Below are positions 1 to 12,227 of a stretch of 64,000 nucleotides of DNA, one piece after another. Source of the DNA: DASRDZ01 sp035569495 (GTDB lineage Bacteria; Chloroflexota; Dormibacteria; Aeolococcales; Aeolococcaceae). Each line of letters opens with the position of its first letter. Position 1 is the first letter of the stretch. The DNA lies in NCBI GenBank assembly GCA_035569495.1, contig DATMMX010000033.1, positions 24,266 to 88,265 on the forward strand, in the 5' to 3' direction. The notes beneath the pieces are model-generated. The model was not told the origin of the DNA. It was given only the letters and a program-made list of their open reading frames with translations, and did no database searches. Position numbers and translations under genes: made by a program.

Positions 1-145
1 AATGTGGGGAGGACACACCTGATCGACACACGCGTGTCCGACCGGCGTTGCGCGTCTTCGCCAAGCCTTATCCGGGTCATAACCAGTCCGCCGAGGAATC
101 GGTCAGAACCGCGAACGCCCTCCCGCGCGGCAGCACGCGCTCAGA

Positions 146-1558
146 TCACCCGGCGCTAGCCAGCGCCTCCACCGGGTCAAGTCGCGCGGCGCGGCCGGCG
201 GGCAGAATGCCGGCGACGACGCCGAGCAGGGTGGTGCCGGCGACCACGCCGACAACCAGCCAAATCGGAAACGAGATCACGTCCGTTCCGGCCAGGCCCT
301 GGTCGGCGAGCACCCGGTTGAGGATGCTGTTGCCGGCGAGACGCGCGACCAGCGCGATGCCCAGGCCGAGCATCCCGCCCCAGAAGCCGATCATGCCCGC
401 TTCCAGGGTGAACATGGTGAGCACCGTGCGGCGGCTGGCGCCGGTGGCGCGCATGACACCGATCTCCCGGCGGCGCTCGTAGGTCGCCATGATCATGGTG
501 TTGATGATGCCGATGGTGGCGACGAGCAGCGAGAGCGCGCCGATGGCGCCGAGGATGATGCCCACGATGGTGAGCACCTTGGTCACCTGGTCGAGGATGT
601 CCTGGGCGGTCTGGGTGTAGACGCCGAGCGCCTTGACCTGGCTGCTGACTCCGGCCACGTTGCCGGTCTGGTCGACCTTGACGACGATGCTGTCGTAGCC
701 GTTCATCGCGACCGGGTCCTGCGCCACCATCCGGCACGGACCGGGGCCCTGGCCCTGGCCCTGTCCGGGTCCGCTCTGGCCGTTGGGGACGCCCTGCGCG
801 CACTGATATTGCGTGTCGAGCGCCGTCCCCCAGCTCTGGCTGACCACGCTCTCGCCCGAGCGCTGCCCACCGGGGATGACGCCGACCACGATCGCCGTCA
901 CCTGCACACTCGGCGGCTGCTGCTGCCCGCCGGGCTGACCCGGTCCCGGCTGCACGGGCGGAGTTCCCAGGGACGCTCCCGCTTGCCCGTAGAGGACGAC
1001 CGTCCGACCCACCAGGTCCTGCGCGCCGGCCAGCCCGAAGCTGGCCACGTAGTCGACGCTGAGGACGATCGCGTTCGCCTCTCCGTCGCGGATGAAGCGC
1101 CCGACCTGGACGGTCTGGATGCCGGCGCTGTTCGCGGCCACGGCGAGGAGTTGCTGGAGCTGATACTGCTTGCCGTCACCGCCCTGGAGGCTGACCGCCT
1201 GGACGGAGTGAACCTGGATCTGCGGGCTCACCGCCACGACGTGGGGCAGCGCCGTCAACTGGGTGACCAGCGCCTTGGTGAGGCGGTTGGCGCTCGCTCC
1301 CGCGGACGGGGCCGCGGACTGCCCGCCGCCACCGGGACCGCCACCCTGGTCACTCGGATTGCTGCTGACCGTGATGTTGGTGAGTGCGCCCGACGCGGCG
1401 AGCTGCTGCTCGACGACGCTGCGCACAGTGAGGGTCGCCGCCAGCACCGAGATCACCGCGACAGCGCCGATGATCACCGAGAGCATGGTCAGGCCGGTGC
1501 GCAGCTTCGAGCGCATCAGGTTGCCGTGCAACAGGCGCAGGTAGTCCGCGATCCTCAT
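146..1558 (-). CDS. MacB/LolC-type ABC transporter permease
   Basis: Membrane subunit of a MacB-like ABC system, 470 residues, probably moving a substrate across or out of the cytoplasmic membrane. An N-terminal helix (about 21-43) is followed by a large extracytoplasmic MacB_PCD-type domain (about 44-310) with unusual Gly/Pro/Gln-rich stretches near 66-90, 198-220 and 262-277. The C-terminal FtsX domain has three helices (about 325-365, 375-405, 425-455), the RRREIGVMRATGAS coupling elbow and the terminal GRAARLDPVEAL motif. Its start ATG overlaps the stop of the upstream ATPase gene by four bases (ATGA), so the two are translationally coupled. The substrate is not evident: no fusion protein or outer-membrane partner is visible. 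Family assignment is firm; substrate unknown. Confidence 0.9.
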   Translation of the reverse strand: MRIADYLRLLHGNLMRSKLRTGLTMLSVIIGAVAVISVLAATLTVRSVVEQQLAASGALTNITVSSNPSDQGGGPGGGGQSAAPSAGASANRLTKALVTQLTALPHVVAVSPQIQVHSVQAVSLQGGDGKQYQLQQLLAVAANSAGIQTVQVGRFIRDGEANAIVLSVDYVASFGLAGAQDLVGRTVVLYGQAGASLGTPPVQPGPGQPGGQQQPPSVQVTAIVVGVIPGGQRSGESVVSQSWGTALDTQYQCAQGVPNGQSGPGQGQGQGPGPCRMVAQDPVAMNGYDSIVVKVDQTGNVAGVSSQVKALGVYTQTAQDILDQVTKVLTIVGIILGAIGALSLLVATIGIINTMIMATYERRREIGVMRATGASRRTVLTMFTLEAGMIGFWGGMLGLGIALVARLAGNSILNRVLADQGLAGTDVISFPIWLVVGVVAGTTLLGVVAGILPAGRAARLDPVEALASAG

Positions 1559-2244
1559 GCCGCCACCGTCTGACCGTTCTCGACGCGGACGATCCGGCCG
1601 TCCTGGATGTGCACGATGCGCCTGGCCCGCTCGGCCACCTGCGCGTCGTGGGTGATGATGAGAACCGTCATCCCCTCGCCGTTCAATTCGGTGAACAAAT
1701 CCATGATCTCGGCGCCGCGCTTGGAGTCGAGGTTGCCGGTGGGCTCGTCGGCGATCAGCACCTGGGGCTTGTTGACGATGGCGCGGGCAATCGCCACACG
1801 CTGGCGCTGGCCGCCCGAGAGCTGATGGGGACGGTGATTGAGACGGTCACCGAGGCCCAACCGCTCCAGGGTCGCGGCAGCTCGCCGGCCGCGCTCGCGA
1901 CGTCCCACCTTGGCGAACATCAGCGGCAGCATGACGTTGCTCAGCGCCGAACGACCGGCATGCAGGTTGAAGTTCTGAAAGACGAAGCCGACGTGCCGGT
2001 TGCGGTAGCGGGACATCTCCGAGTCGCTGTACCGCGCGAGATCGCGATCGTCGACGACGACGCGCCCGCTGTTGAGCCGGTCCAAGCCGCCGATGACATT
2101 CGCCATGGTGGTCTTGCCGCTCCCCGACGGGCCCATCACCGCGACGAAGTCACCGTCGTCGATGCTGATGTCCACGTTGTCGAGGGCTTGAATCCGCTCG
2201 TCGCCGAGGCGATAGAGCCTGGTCGCCTGCTCCAGCCTGATCAT
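1555..2244 (-). CDS. MacB/LolD-type ABC transporter ATP-binding protein
   Basis: Cytoplasmic ATPase that powers the adjacent FtsX-type permease, 229 residues, the usual length for the LolD/MacB ATPase family. Visible motifs in order: Walker A GPSGSGKTT (about 39-47), Q-loop in FVFQNFNL, signature LSGGQRQRVAIARA, Walker B VLIADEPTGNLDS and a switch histidine in IITHD. It is the first gene of a two-gene operon and its end overlaps the permease start. No convincing Shine-Dalgarno precedes the ATG; a TAGGCT box lies at 2268-2273, giving a short leader of roughly 17 bases. Assignment is secure, substrate is not. Confidence 0.93.
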   Translation of the reverse strand: MIRLEQATRLYRLGDERIQALDNVDISIDDGDFVAVMGPSGSGKTTMANVIGGLDRLNSGRVVVDDRDLARYSDSEMSRYRNRHVGFVFQNFNLHAGRSALSNVMLPLMFAKVGRRERGRRAAATLERLGLGDRLNHRPHQLSGGQRQRVAIARAIVNKPQVLIADEPTGNLDSKRGAEIMDLFTELNGEGMTVLIITHDAQVAERARRIVHIQDGRIVRVENGQTVAA

Positions 2245-2362
2245 ATTTGTCGTCGCATCACGGCCGGAGCCTAGTCGTGCACCGGATCGCGTCGAGTCGG
2301 CGCGACAGGACCGTCATCGGATGCGCGCGATGCGCGTCCACGGCATCACAGGGCGGGTCGAG

Positions 2363-2433
2363 TGCCCCGTGGAGGAATCGAACCTCCCTCAACCGGTTAA
2401 AAGCCGGCTGCTCTACCGATGAGCTAACGGGGC
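2363..2433 (-). tRNA. tRNA-Lys (anticodon TTT)
   Basis: Reading the minus strand, a 7-bp acceptor stem GCCCCGT/ACGGGGC closes a full cloverleaf. D stem GCTC/GAGC has a 7-base loop; anticodon stem GCCGG/CCGGT encloses CTTTTAA with anticodon TTT (reads AAA/AAG, lysine); a four-base variable loop follows; T stem GGAGG/CCTCC has loop TTCGATT. Discriminator base is A. The 3' CCA is not encoded, so it must be added post-transcriptionally. 71 bases in all. Confidence 0.97.
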
Positions 2434-2461
2434 GCAGGGGGCGATTCTACGGCCGCCCGTG

Positions 2462-2764
2462 CTAATGGGCGATGGGCACCACGCCGGTGGCCGTGAGCAG
2501 GCCGGCCAGGGCGATGAAGCCGAGGCAGGTGAAGATGGCGACGGTGCCGAGGGAGAAGCCGCGGTTCACGTGGTCGACGTAGTGGCCGCGCGGGCACACG
2601 CGTTCCGTCTGGTCGATCAGCTCGTCGCGGCGGTAGCGCAGGTCGCAGGGGCCGCAGTAGTAGTGGGCGGGCGCCTGGTGGTCGCGCCACATGCGTTCGC
2701 CGCCCCGCTCGGCGAGCAGGACGAGCAGGACCAGGAACGCCAGGACGCTCGCGCCGATGAGCAT
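2462..2764 (-). CDS. Small two-helix membrane protein with Cys pairs
   Basis: Unrecognised 100-residue protein. One helix lies at about 3-20 and a second at about 73-96. Between them is a soluble loop containing CGPCDLRYRRDE and VCPRGHYVDH, i.e. a Cys-x2-Cys pair plus a Cys/His pair that could bind a metal such as zinc. A GAGG ribosome binding site sits seven bases before the ATG. It stands alone between the tRNA and the end of the pyr operon. A zinc-ribbon-like membrane protein is the most that can be inferred; function is unknown. Confidence 0.7.
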   Translation of the reverse strand: MLIGASVLAFLVLLVLLAERGGERMWRDHQAPAHYYCGPCDLRYRRDELIDQTERVCPRGHYVDHVNRGFSLGTVAIFTCLGFIALAGLLTATGVVPIAH

Positions 2765-2829
2765 CGTGCTGCCTCGCTGTCGCCTGCACCACGGCGGCCT
2801 CCGGGCCGCGCTTCGATGGTATGACGGCT

Positions 2830-2844
2830 GGACCGAGGCGGTCC
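2830..2844 (-). terminator. Short GC hairpin after pyrD
   Basis: A 6-bp perfect stem (GGACCG/CGGTCC, 3-base loop) lies 10 bases beyond the pyrD stop codon. There is no following U-run, so it may only be a transcript-end stabilising hairpin rather than a classic intrinsic terminator. Confidence 0.35.
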
Positions 2845-2853
2845 TTGCGACGC

Positions 2854-3789
2854 TCAGGCGGGCAGGGGCGCGGGCTGCCAGCGCAGATCGGTGAGGCGGG
2901 CCAGACCGGCGGCGGTCGCGTACGAGTCCAGGCCGTCGAGGACGGCGAGCGAGGCGCCCGGGTCAGCGAAGCTGGCGGTGCCGACCTGGATGGCGTCGGC
3001 GCCGGCGACGAAGAATTCGAGGGCGTCGTTGGCGCTCGCGATGCCCCCGACGGCGACGACGGGGATGCGCACTGCGGCGCGCACCCGGGCGACCGCGGCG
3101 AGGGCGAGCGGCTTGATCGCAGGCCCGGAGAGGCCGCCGGTGCCGCGGTTTGGCAGCACAGGGCGGCGCAGGCCGAGGTGGATCTTCATGCCGACGTAGG
3201 TGTTGACCGCGCTGACCGCGTCGGCGCCGGCATCTTCGACGGCGCGGGCGACAGCGCCGACGTCGGTGACGTTGGGGCTGAGCTTGACGATCAGGCAGCG
3301 CTGCGTGGCGGCGCGCACGGACTGCACCAGCCGCGCCGCGGCGAACGCGTCGAGACCGAAGTCCATGCCGTGCGCGATGTTCGGGCAGGAGATGTTCAGC
3401 TCGTATCCGGCGATGCCCTGCGCGCTGTCGAGGGTGCGCACGCAGCGGACGTACTCGTCCTCGGTGGCGGCCGCGACGTTGACGATCACCGGCACGCGCC
3501 ACTGCGCGAACGACTGCGCGTAGACGTGCGCGACGTGCTCCACGCCGGGGTTCTGCAGGCCGATGCTGTTGAGCATGCCGCCCGCGGTCTCGGCGACGCG
3601 CGGCGGTGGGTTGCCCTCGCGCGGCAGCGGCGTGGTGCCCTTGGTGTAGATGGCGCCGAGGCGTTGGATGTCGATGAGATGCTCGAATTCGAAGCCGTAG
3701 CCGAAGGTTCCCGAGGCGACGCCGACGGGATTGGGGAGCACGCATCCGCGTCCCAGGTCGACGCGCAGGTCGGGGGCGCTGGTGCTCAT
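2854..3789 (-). CDS. pyrD: Dihydroorotate dehydrogenase, class 1B catalytic subunit
   Basis: Catalyses dihydroorotate to orotate with FMN in the fourth step of UMP synthesis; class 1B enzymes pass electrons through PyrK to NAD+. 311 residues, normal length. The protein opens with a substrate/FMN-barrel start (NPVGVASGTFGYG), has the NSIGLQNPG region, the ELNISCPN segment whose Cys is the catalytic base of class 1 enzymes, LIVKLSPNVTDV, and the FMN-phosphate-binding VVAVGGI...GADAIQVGTA end. The ATG start at 3789 overlaps the pyrK stop by four bases (ATGA), which favours it over longer in-frame extensions. Last visible gene of the pyr operon; no pyrF or pyrE follows it. Confidence 0.95.
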   Translation of the reverse strand: MSTSAPDLRVDLGRGCVLPNPVGVASGTFGYGFEFEHLIDIQRLGAIYTKGTTPLPREGNPPPRVAETAGGMLNSIGLQNPGVEHVAHVYAQSFAQWRVPVIVNVAAATEDEYVRCVRTLDSAQGIAGYELNISCPNIAHGMDFGLDAFAAARLVQSVRAATQRCLIVKLSPNVTDVGAVARAVEDAGADAVSAVNTYVGMKIHLGLRRPVLPNRGTGGLSGPAIKPLALAAVARVRAAVRIPVVAVGGIASANDALEFFVAGADAIQVGTASFADPGASLAVLDGLDSYATAAGLARLTDLRWQPAPLPA

Positions 3790-4657
3790 GCGACGTGTGC
3801 GGGCGGCAGCGCGCGGAGCCCGTCCCAGTCCACGGTGTGCATCGGCATCACGGGGCCCTCTCGGCAGCACAGCGCCCAAGCGGTGCCGCCGTTGCGGCGG
3901 ACGGGCAGCGTGCAGCCGAGGCAGGTGCCGAAGCCGCAACCCATCGGTGCTTCCAGCGAGGCTTCGCAGATCGCGGGTGCAGCGTCGCCGAGTCGCGCGG
4001 CGGTTGCGGCGAGCATCGGGTTGGGGCCGCAGGCGAACACGGCGTCGGCGCCGTCGCGCAGGGCATCGGCGATCAGGTCGACCACCAGGCCGTGATGGCC
4101 GCGCGAGCCGTCGTCGGTGGACTCGATGACGGTCACGCCGTCGGTGTCGCCGCGGGTGAAGCGCTCAGCGGGGTAGAGGCGTGCGGCGGTGGCGGCGCCG
4201 TGGAGCACGGTGATGTGGGCGGCGCCCATGTCGCGCGCCTGGCGCGCCAGCAGGGGAAACGGCGCGCAGCCCAGGCCGCCGGCGACGCAGACGACGTGGC
4301 GCATCGACGGCTGCACGGTGAAGCCGATGCCCAGGGGGCCGAGTGAGTCGAGCATGTCGCCGGGGCGCATGTCTGCGAGCAGGCGGGTGCCGGCGCCGAC
4401 GCGCTCGAACACGAACGAGCAGTGCTCGCCGTCGATCCAGGCGACGCTGAAGGGGCGGCGCAGCAGCGGCACCGGACCGGGGCCGCAGCGGAGTTGTGCG
4501 AACTCTCCGGCGCGCGCGGTGGCGGCGAGGTGCGGGAGGTGCGCGGTCAGCTCGACGAGGCCACCGGGGAGCTCGTCGACGCGGAGCACGGCGCCCATCT
4601 CGTCGCGGGCGCGCTCAAGGGAGGAATAGGTGGGCGCGCCGGAGCCGTCCGGATCGC

Positions 4658-4661
<4 letters not shown>
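3786..4661 (-). CDS. pyrK: Dihydroorotate dehydrogenase electron transfer subunit
   Basis: FAD and [2Fe-2S] protein that carries electrons from PyrD to NAD+. 291 residues from a GTG that overlaps the carAB stop (GTGA); an internal ATG about 22 codons later is an alternative. Visible features: flavin-binding RRPFSVA, the NAD-binding segment CVAGGLGCAPFPLLA, and C-terminal iron-sulfur ligands in CGFGTCLGCTLPV with a further Cys pair in WALCCREGPV. Cluster spacing and order match the PyrK family. Its presence confirms the neighbouring PyrD as the NAD-linked class 1B type. Confidence 0.94.
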
Positions 4662-9227
<4,566 letters not shown>

Positions 9228-9235
<8 letters not shown>

Positions 9236-10574
9236 GCAGCACCTCCAGGTTGCCGGCCGAGGCCAGCGTCGACTGATTCACGAAGGCCACCCGCCCCTCG
9301 GCGAGGGTCAGCAGCACACGGCCACGCAGCGTGGTGTTGAGCAGCGGCGTATTGCGCGACATCGAGCGAAGATGCCCGGCGCTGACCGCCCATTCCTCGT
9401 CAGGGTCGAACAGCACGCAGTCGGCGATCTCGCCCGCGCGCAGCCGCGGCTCGCGCAGCCCGGCCGCATCGCCGAGCACCCGGAACGGCCCCGCGGTGAG
9501 CCGTTCCACCAGCACCGGCAGCCATCCACCGCCCATGGCGCCCAGGCTGACGCACGCCGCCAGCGCCGTCTCCAGCCCGATCATGCCCGGCGCCGCCTCT
9601 GCGTATGTGCCGGCCTTGTCCCCAACTGTGTGGGGCGCGTGGTCGGTGGCGACGGCGTCGATCAGCCCCTCGCGCAACGCCCGCACCAGCGCCTCGCGGT
9701 CGCGGTCGGTGCGCAGCGGCGGGTTCACCTTGCGCAGCCCCACCGGCTCGGGCTCCGCCTCGAACGGCAGCCACATCGACAGGTGGTGCGGCGTCACCTC
9801 GGCGGTCACCGCCATGCCCCGCTCGCGCGCGGCGCGCAGCAGGTCGAGCGACGCGGCCGCCGAGACGTGCTGCAGGTGCAGGCGTCCGGCGCCCGCGGAC
9901 TCCAGAGCGCGCAGCGCCGACTGCACCGCGGTGGCCTCGCAGGCCGCCGGCCGCTCGGCACAGCGCACAACCGAGGTGGCGCCCGGATTCGAGGCCAGCA
10001 CCATGCCCTCGTCCTCGGGATGCACCAGCACCGGACGGCCGGCCCCGTGCGCCGCGCGCAGCGCGTCCCCCAAAAGCCGTGCCGGAGCCGCGTTGCGCCC
10101 GTCGTCGCTGAACGCCGCCGCGCCCGCCGCCGCGCATCCCGCGACGTCGACCAGCTTCTCGCCCCGCAGTCCCGCGGTCACCGCCGCCACGGTGTGCACG
10201 CGCACCCGCGCCGCCGCGCCGCGCGCCCGCGCCTCCCCCACCGCGGCGGGCGTGTCGATGGGCGGCTGGGTGTTGGCCATGGCCAGCACCTGGGTGAAGC
10301 CGCCCGCGGCCGCCGCGTTGGCGCCAGAGCTGACCGTTTCCTTGGCCTCCTCGCCCGGCTCGCGGAAGTGCGCGTGCAGGTCGATGAAGCCCGGCGCCAG
10401 CACGCGCGCGGCGCGACCCGGCGCGGGCGTCAGGTCGATGACGCGAACGCCGGGTGGGCTGATCCGCTTGTCGATGGCGGCCACGCGCCCGTCGCAGAGC
10501 CACACGTCGAGACCCTCGCGGTCGACGCCGCTGAGCGGGTCGATGACCCGCACGCCGCGCAGGATCACGTTCAC
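9228..10574 (-). CDS. pyrC: Dihydroorotase, class I
   Basis: Zinc amidohydrolase cyclising carbamoyl aspartate to dihydroorotate, third step of UMP synthesis. 448 residues, usual for class I. The metal motif DLHAHFREPG is followed by GGFTQVLAMANTQPP, a conserved HPEDEG segment, and the late catalytic Asp in ATDHAPH. The order and spacing indicate an active enzyme rather than an inactive PyrC' paralogue. Starts in a four-base overlap with pyrR and ends eight bases inside carAB. Confidence 0.95.
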
Positions 10575-11152
10575 GACGCGCCCACCAGGTAGGCGCCGTC
10601 GACGCCGTCGACCTCGCGCAGCCGCACCGCGACGCGCTCATCCGCCGCCGTGGGCACGTTCTTGCCGACGAAGGTCGCCCGTAGCGGCAGCTCGCGATGC
10701 CCGCGGTCGACCAGCACCAGCAGGTCGACGCTGGCCGGACGCCCCGCGTCGGCCACCGCATCCAGCGCCGCGCGCAGGGTGCGCCCGGTGTAGAACACGT
10801 CGTCCACCACGATCACCGCCGCACCGTCGACCAGCGGCGCCGAGCCGTCCTCGACCAGCCGCAGCGCACCCGGACGCGGCACGGCGGGACGGGGACGGTC
10901 GTCGCGGTAGTCGTCGATGTCCAGCTCCGCCACGGGGACCGCAATCCCGCCGAGCCCGCGCAGCGCGCGCGCCACGCGCAGCGCCAGCGGCACGCCGCGG
11001 GTGCGCACACCCGCAAGCAGCACGCCGGACAGCGAGGGATGCTTCTCGACAACCTCGTGGGCGAGGCGCATCACGGTGCGCGCCATGGCCGCCTCGTCGA
11101 GCAGGCAGCGCTCGGCGACATGGGCGACGGGAATGTCGGGCAGGCCACTCAT
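10571..11152 (-). CDS. pyrR: PyrR pyrimidine operon RNA-binding regulator / uracil phosphoribosyltransferase
   Basis: 193-residue phosphoribosyltransferase-fold protein that senses UMP/UTP and binds pyr mRNA; many homologues also convert uracil plus PRPP to UMP. The PRPP loop VIVVDDVFYTGRTL is intact, as are an early SGVLLAGVRTRGVPLA segment and a basic YRDDRPRP stretch of the RNA-binding face. It is the second gene here, after pyrB rather than before it, overlapping pyrB by four bases and pyrC by four. A PyrR-box-like sequence in the pyrB leader (12129-12142) is its likely target. Confidence 0.94.
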   Translation of the reverse strand: MSGLPDIPVAHVAERCLLDEAAMARTVMRLAHEVVEKHPSLSGVLLAGVRTRGVPLALRVARALRGLGGIAVPVAELDIDDYRDDRPRPAVPRPGALRLVEDGSAPLVDGAAVIVVDDVFYTGRTLRAALDAVADAGRPASVDLLVLVDRGHRELPLRATFVGKNVPTAADERVAVRLREVDGVDGAYLVGAS

Positions 11153-12111
11153 CTGTCTGCGCGCTCAGACGCGCGCGGTGGAGGGAACCCCAGCAGCATC
11201 TCCAGCAGCGCCATGCGGATCACCACGCCATTGCGCGCCTGGCGGAAGTAGGCGGCGCGCGGGTCGGCGTCCACGGCGGGGTCGATCTCGTCGACGCGCG
11301 GCAGCGGGTGCATGACGATTGCGCTGCCGGGCAATCGTTCCATCACCGCCAGGTCGATGCGGGTCTCGCCGCGCGCCCGGTCGAAGTCGGCGGGGTCCTC
11401 GAAGCGCTCCTTCTGGATGCGCGTCTGGTAGAGCACGTCGACGTCGTGCACGGTGTCGAGCAGCGAGTCGGTCACCGTGTATGGCACGTCGCGGGAGTCC
11501 ATCAGGGCGAGGATGTCGTGGCGCATCTGCACCACGTCGGGGGCGACGAAGCTGATGCGCACACCGGGGTACAGCGAGAGCAGCAGCGCCAGCGAGCGCG
11601 CCGTGCGCCCGTAGCGCAGGTCGCCGCAGAAGGCGACGTGCAACCCTTCGACGTGGCCCAGCTCGTTGTCGATGGTGTAGAGGTCGAGCAGCGCCTGGGT
11701 GGGGTGCTCGCCGGGTCCGTCACCGGCGTTGACGATGGGCACGTCCGACACCGCCGCGGCGCGCGACGCCGCGCCCCCCTCGTCGTGGCGCAGCACGATC
11801 ACGTCGGCATACGCCGAGACCATGCGGATGGTGTCCTCCAGGGTCTCGCCCTTGATGACGCTGGAGAACTCGCGCGCCGCCTCGGTGCCGATCACCGCGC
11901 CGCCGAGGCGCAGCATCGCCGACTCGAAGCTGAGCCGGGTCCGGGTGCTCGGCTCGTAGAAGAGCGAGGCCATGATCCGGCCACCCAGCCGCTGGTCGCG
12001 CACCCCGGTCAGGCCGCGCGCCCTGGCGAACACGCTGTCGAGCAGGGCGCGGTCGAACTGGTGGCTGCTGAGGACGTGGTCGAGCAGGCGTGTACCGGGC
12101 GCGATCGCCAC
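11149..12111 (-). CDS. pyrB: Aspartate carbamoyltransferase catalytic subunit
   Basis: Condenses carbamoyl phosphate with aspartate. 320 residues. The carbamoyl-phosphate site SLFYEPSTRTRLSFE, the HPTQALLDLYTI motif and the late HPLPRVDEID motif are all present; no PyrI regulatory subunit is seen. The GTG at 12111 is preferred because an AAGGGG ribosome binding site lies eight bases upstream, while the longer reading frame runs into promoter sequence. First gene of the pyr operon. Its leader holds a PyrR-box-like element three bases before the ribosome binding site. Confidence 0.94.
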   Translation of the reverse strand: MAIAPGTRLLDHVLSSHQFDRALLDSVFARARGLTGVRDQRLGGRIMASLFYEPSTRTRLSFESAMLRLGGAVIGTEAAREFSSVIKGETLEDTIRMVSAYADVIVLRHDEGGAASRAAAVSDVPIVNAGDGPGEHPTQALLDLYTIDNELGHVEGLHVAFCGDLRYGRTARSLALLLSLYPGVRISFVAPDVVQMRHDILALMDSRDVPYTVTDSLLDTVHDVDVLYQTRIQKERFEDPADFDRARGETRIDLAVMERLPGSAIVMHPLPRVDEIDPAVDADPRAAYFRQARNGVVIRMALLEMLLGFPPPRASERADR

Positions 12112-12119
12112 GTTGCAAT

Positions 12120-12142
12120 CCCCTTGTCGGCCTCGCTGGACC
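12120..12142 (-). promoter_or_regulatory. PyrR-binding-loop-like element next to the pyrB ribosome binding site
   Basis: On the minus strand 12142-12129 reads GGTCCAGCGAGGCC, matching 12 of 14 positions of the PyrR box ARUCCNGNGAGGYU as I know it; the outer CGG/CCG can pair to close the loop. Only three bases separate it from the AAGGGG Shine-Dalgarno (12125-12120). No terminator/antiterminator pair is seen in the roughly 50-base leader. The arrangement suggests PyrR blocks translation initiation, as described for mycobacteria, rather than transcription attenuation. Confidence 0.65.
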
Positions 12143-12169
12143 GGCTTGAAGTGGATCCGTCGGTCGGGC

Positions 12170-12178
12170 AGTGTAGCA
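12170..12178 (-). promoter_or_regulatory. Extended -10 promoter of the pyr operon
   Basis: Minus strand TGC followed by TACACT forms an extended -10 element. Transcription would start near 12163, leaving a leader of about 52 bases before pyrB. No good -35 is visible; that position falls inside the upstream terminator hairpin. Confidence 0.55.
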
Positions 12179-12190
12179 CCGAACGGGTGT

Positions 12191-12223
12191 CCGGGGGCTG
12201 CCACCCGCCTGGCAGCCCCCCGG
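12191..12223 (-). terminator. Strong hairpin between the giant PKD gene and pyrB
   Basis: A perfect 10-bp GC stem (12193-12202 with 12211-12220) and an 8-base loop lie five bases past the stop codon of the upstream giant gene. No U-run follows, but position and strength suggest a transcript end separating it from the pyr promoter. Confidence 0.55.
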
Positions 12224-12227
12224 GCCG

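Noticed and set aside
1..145. Region before the first gene with a GGACAC...GTGTCC inverted repeat
   Set aside because: Short, without T-run or recognisable operator; it may be a terminator of the ABC operon but support is too thin to list.
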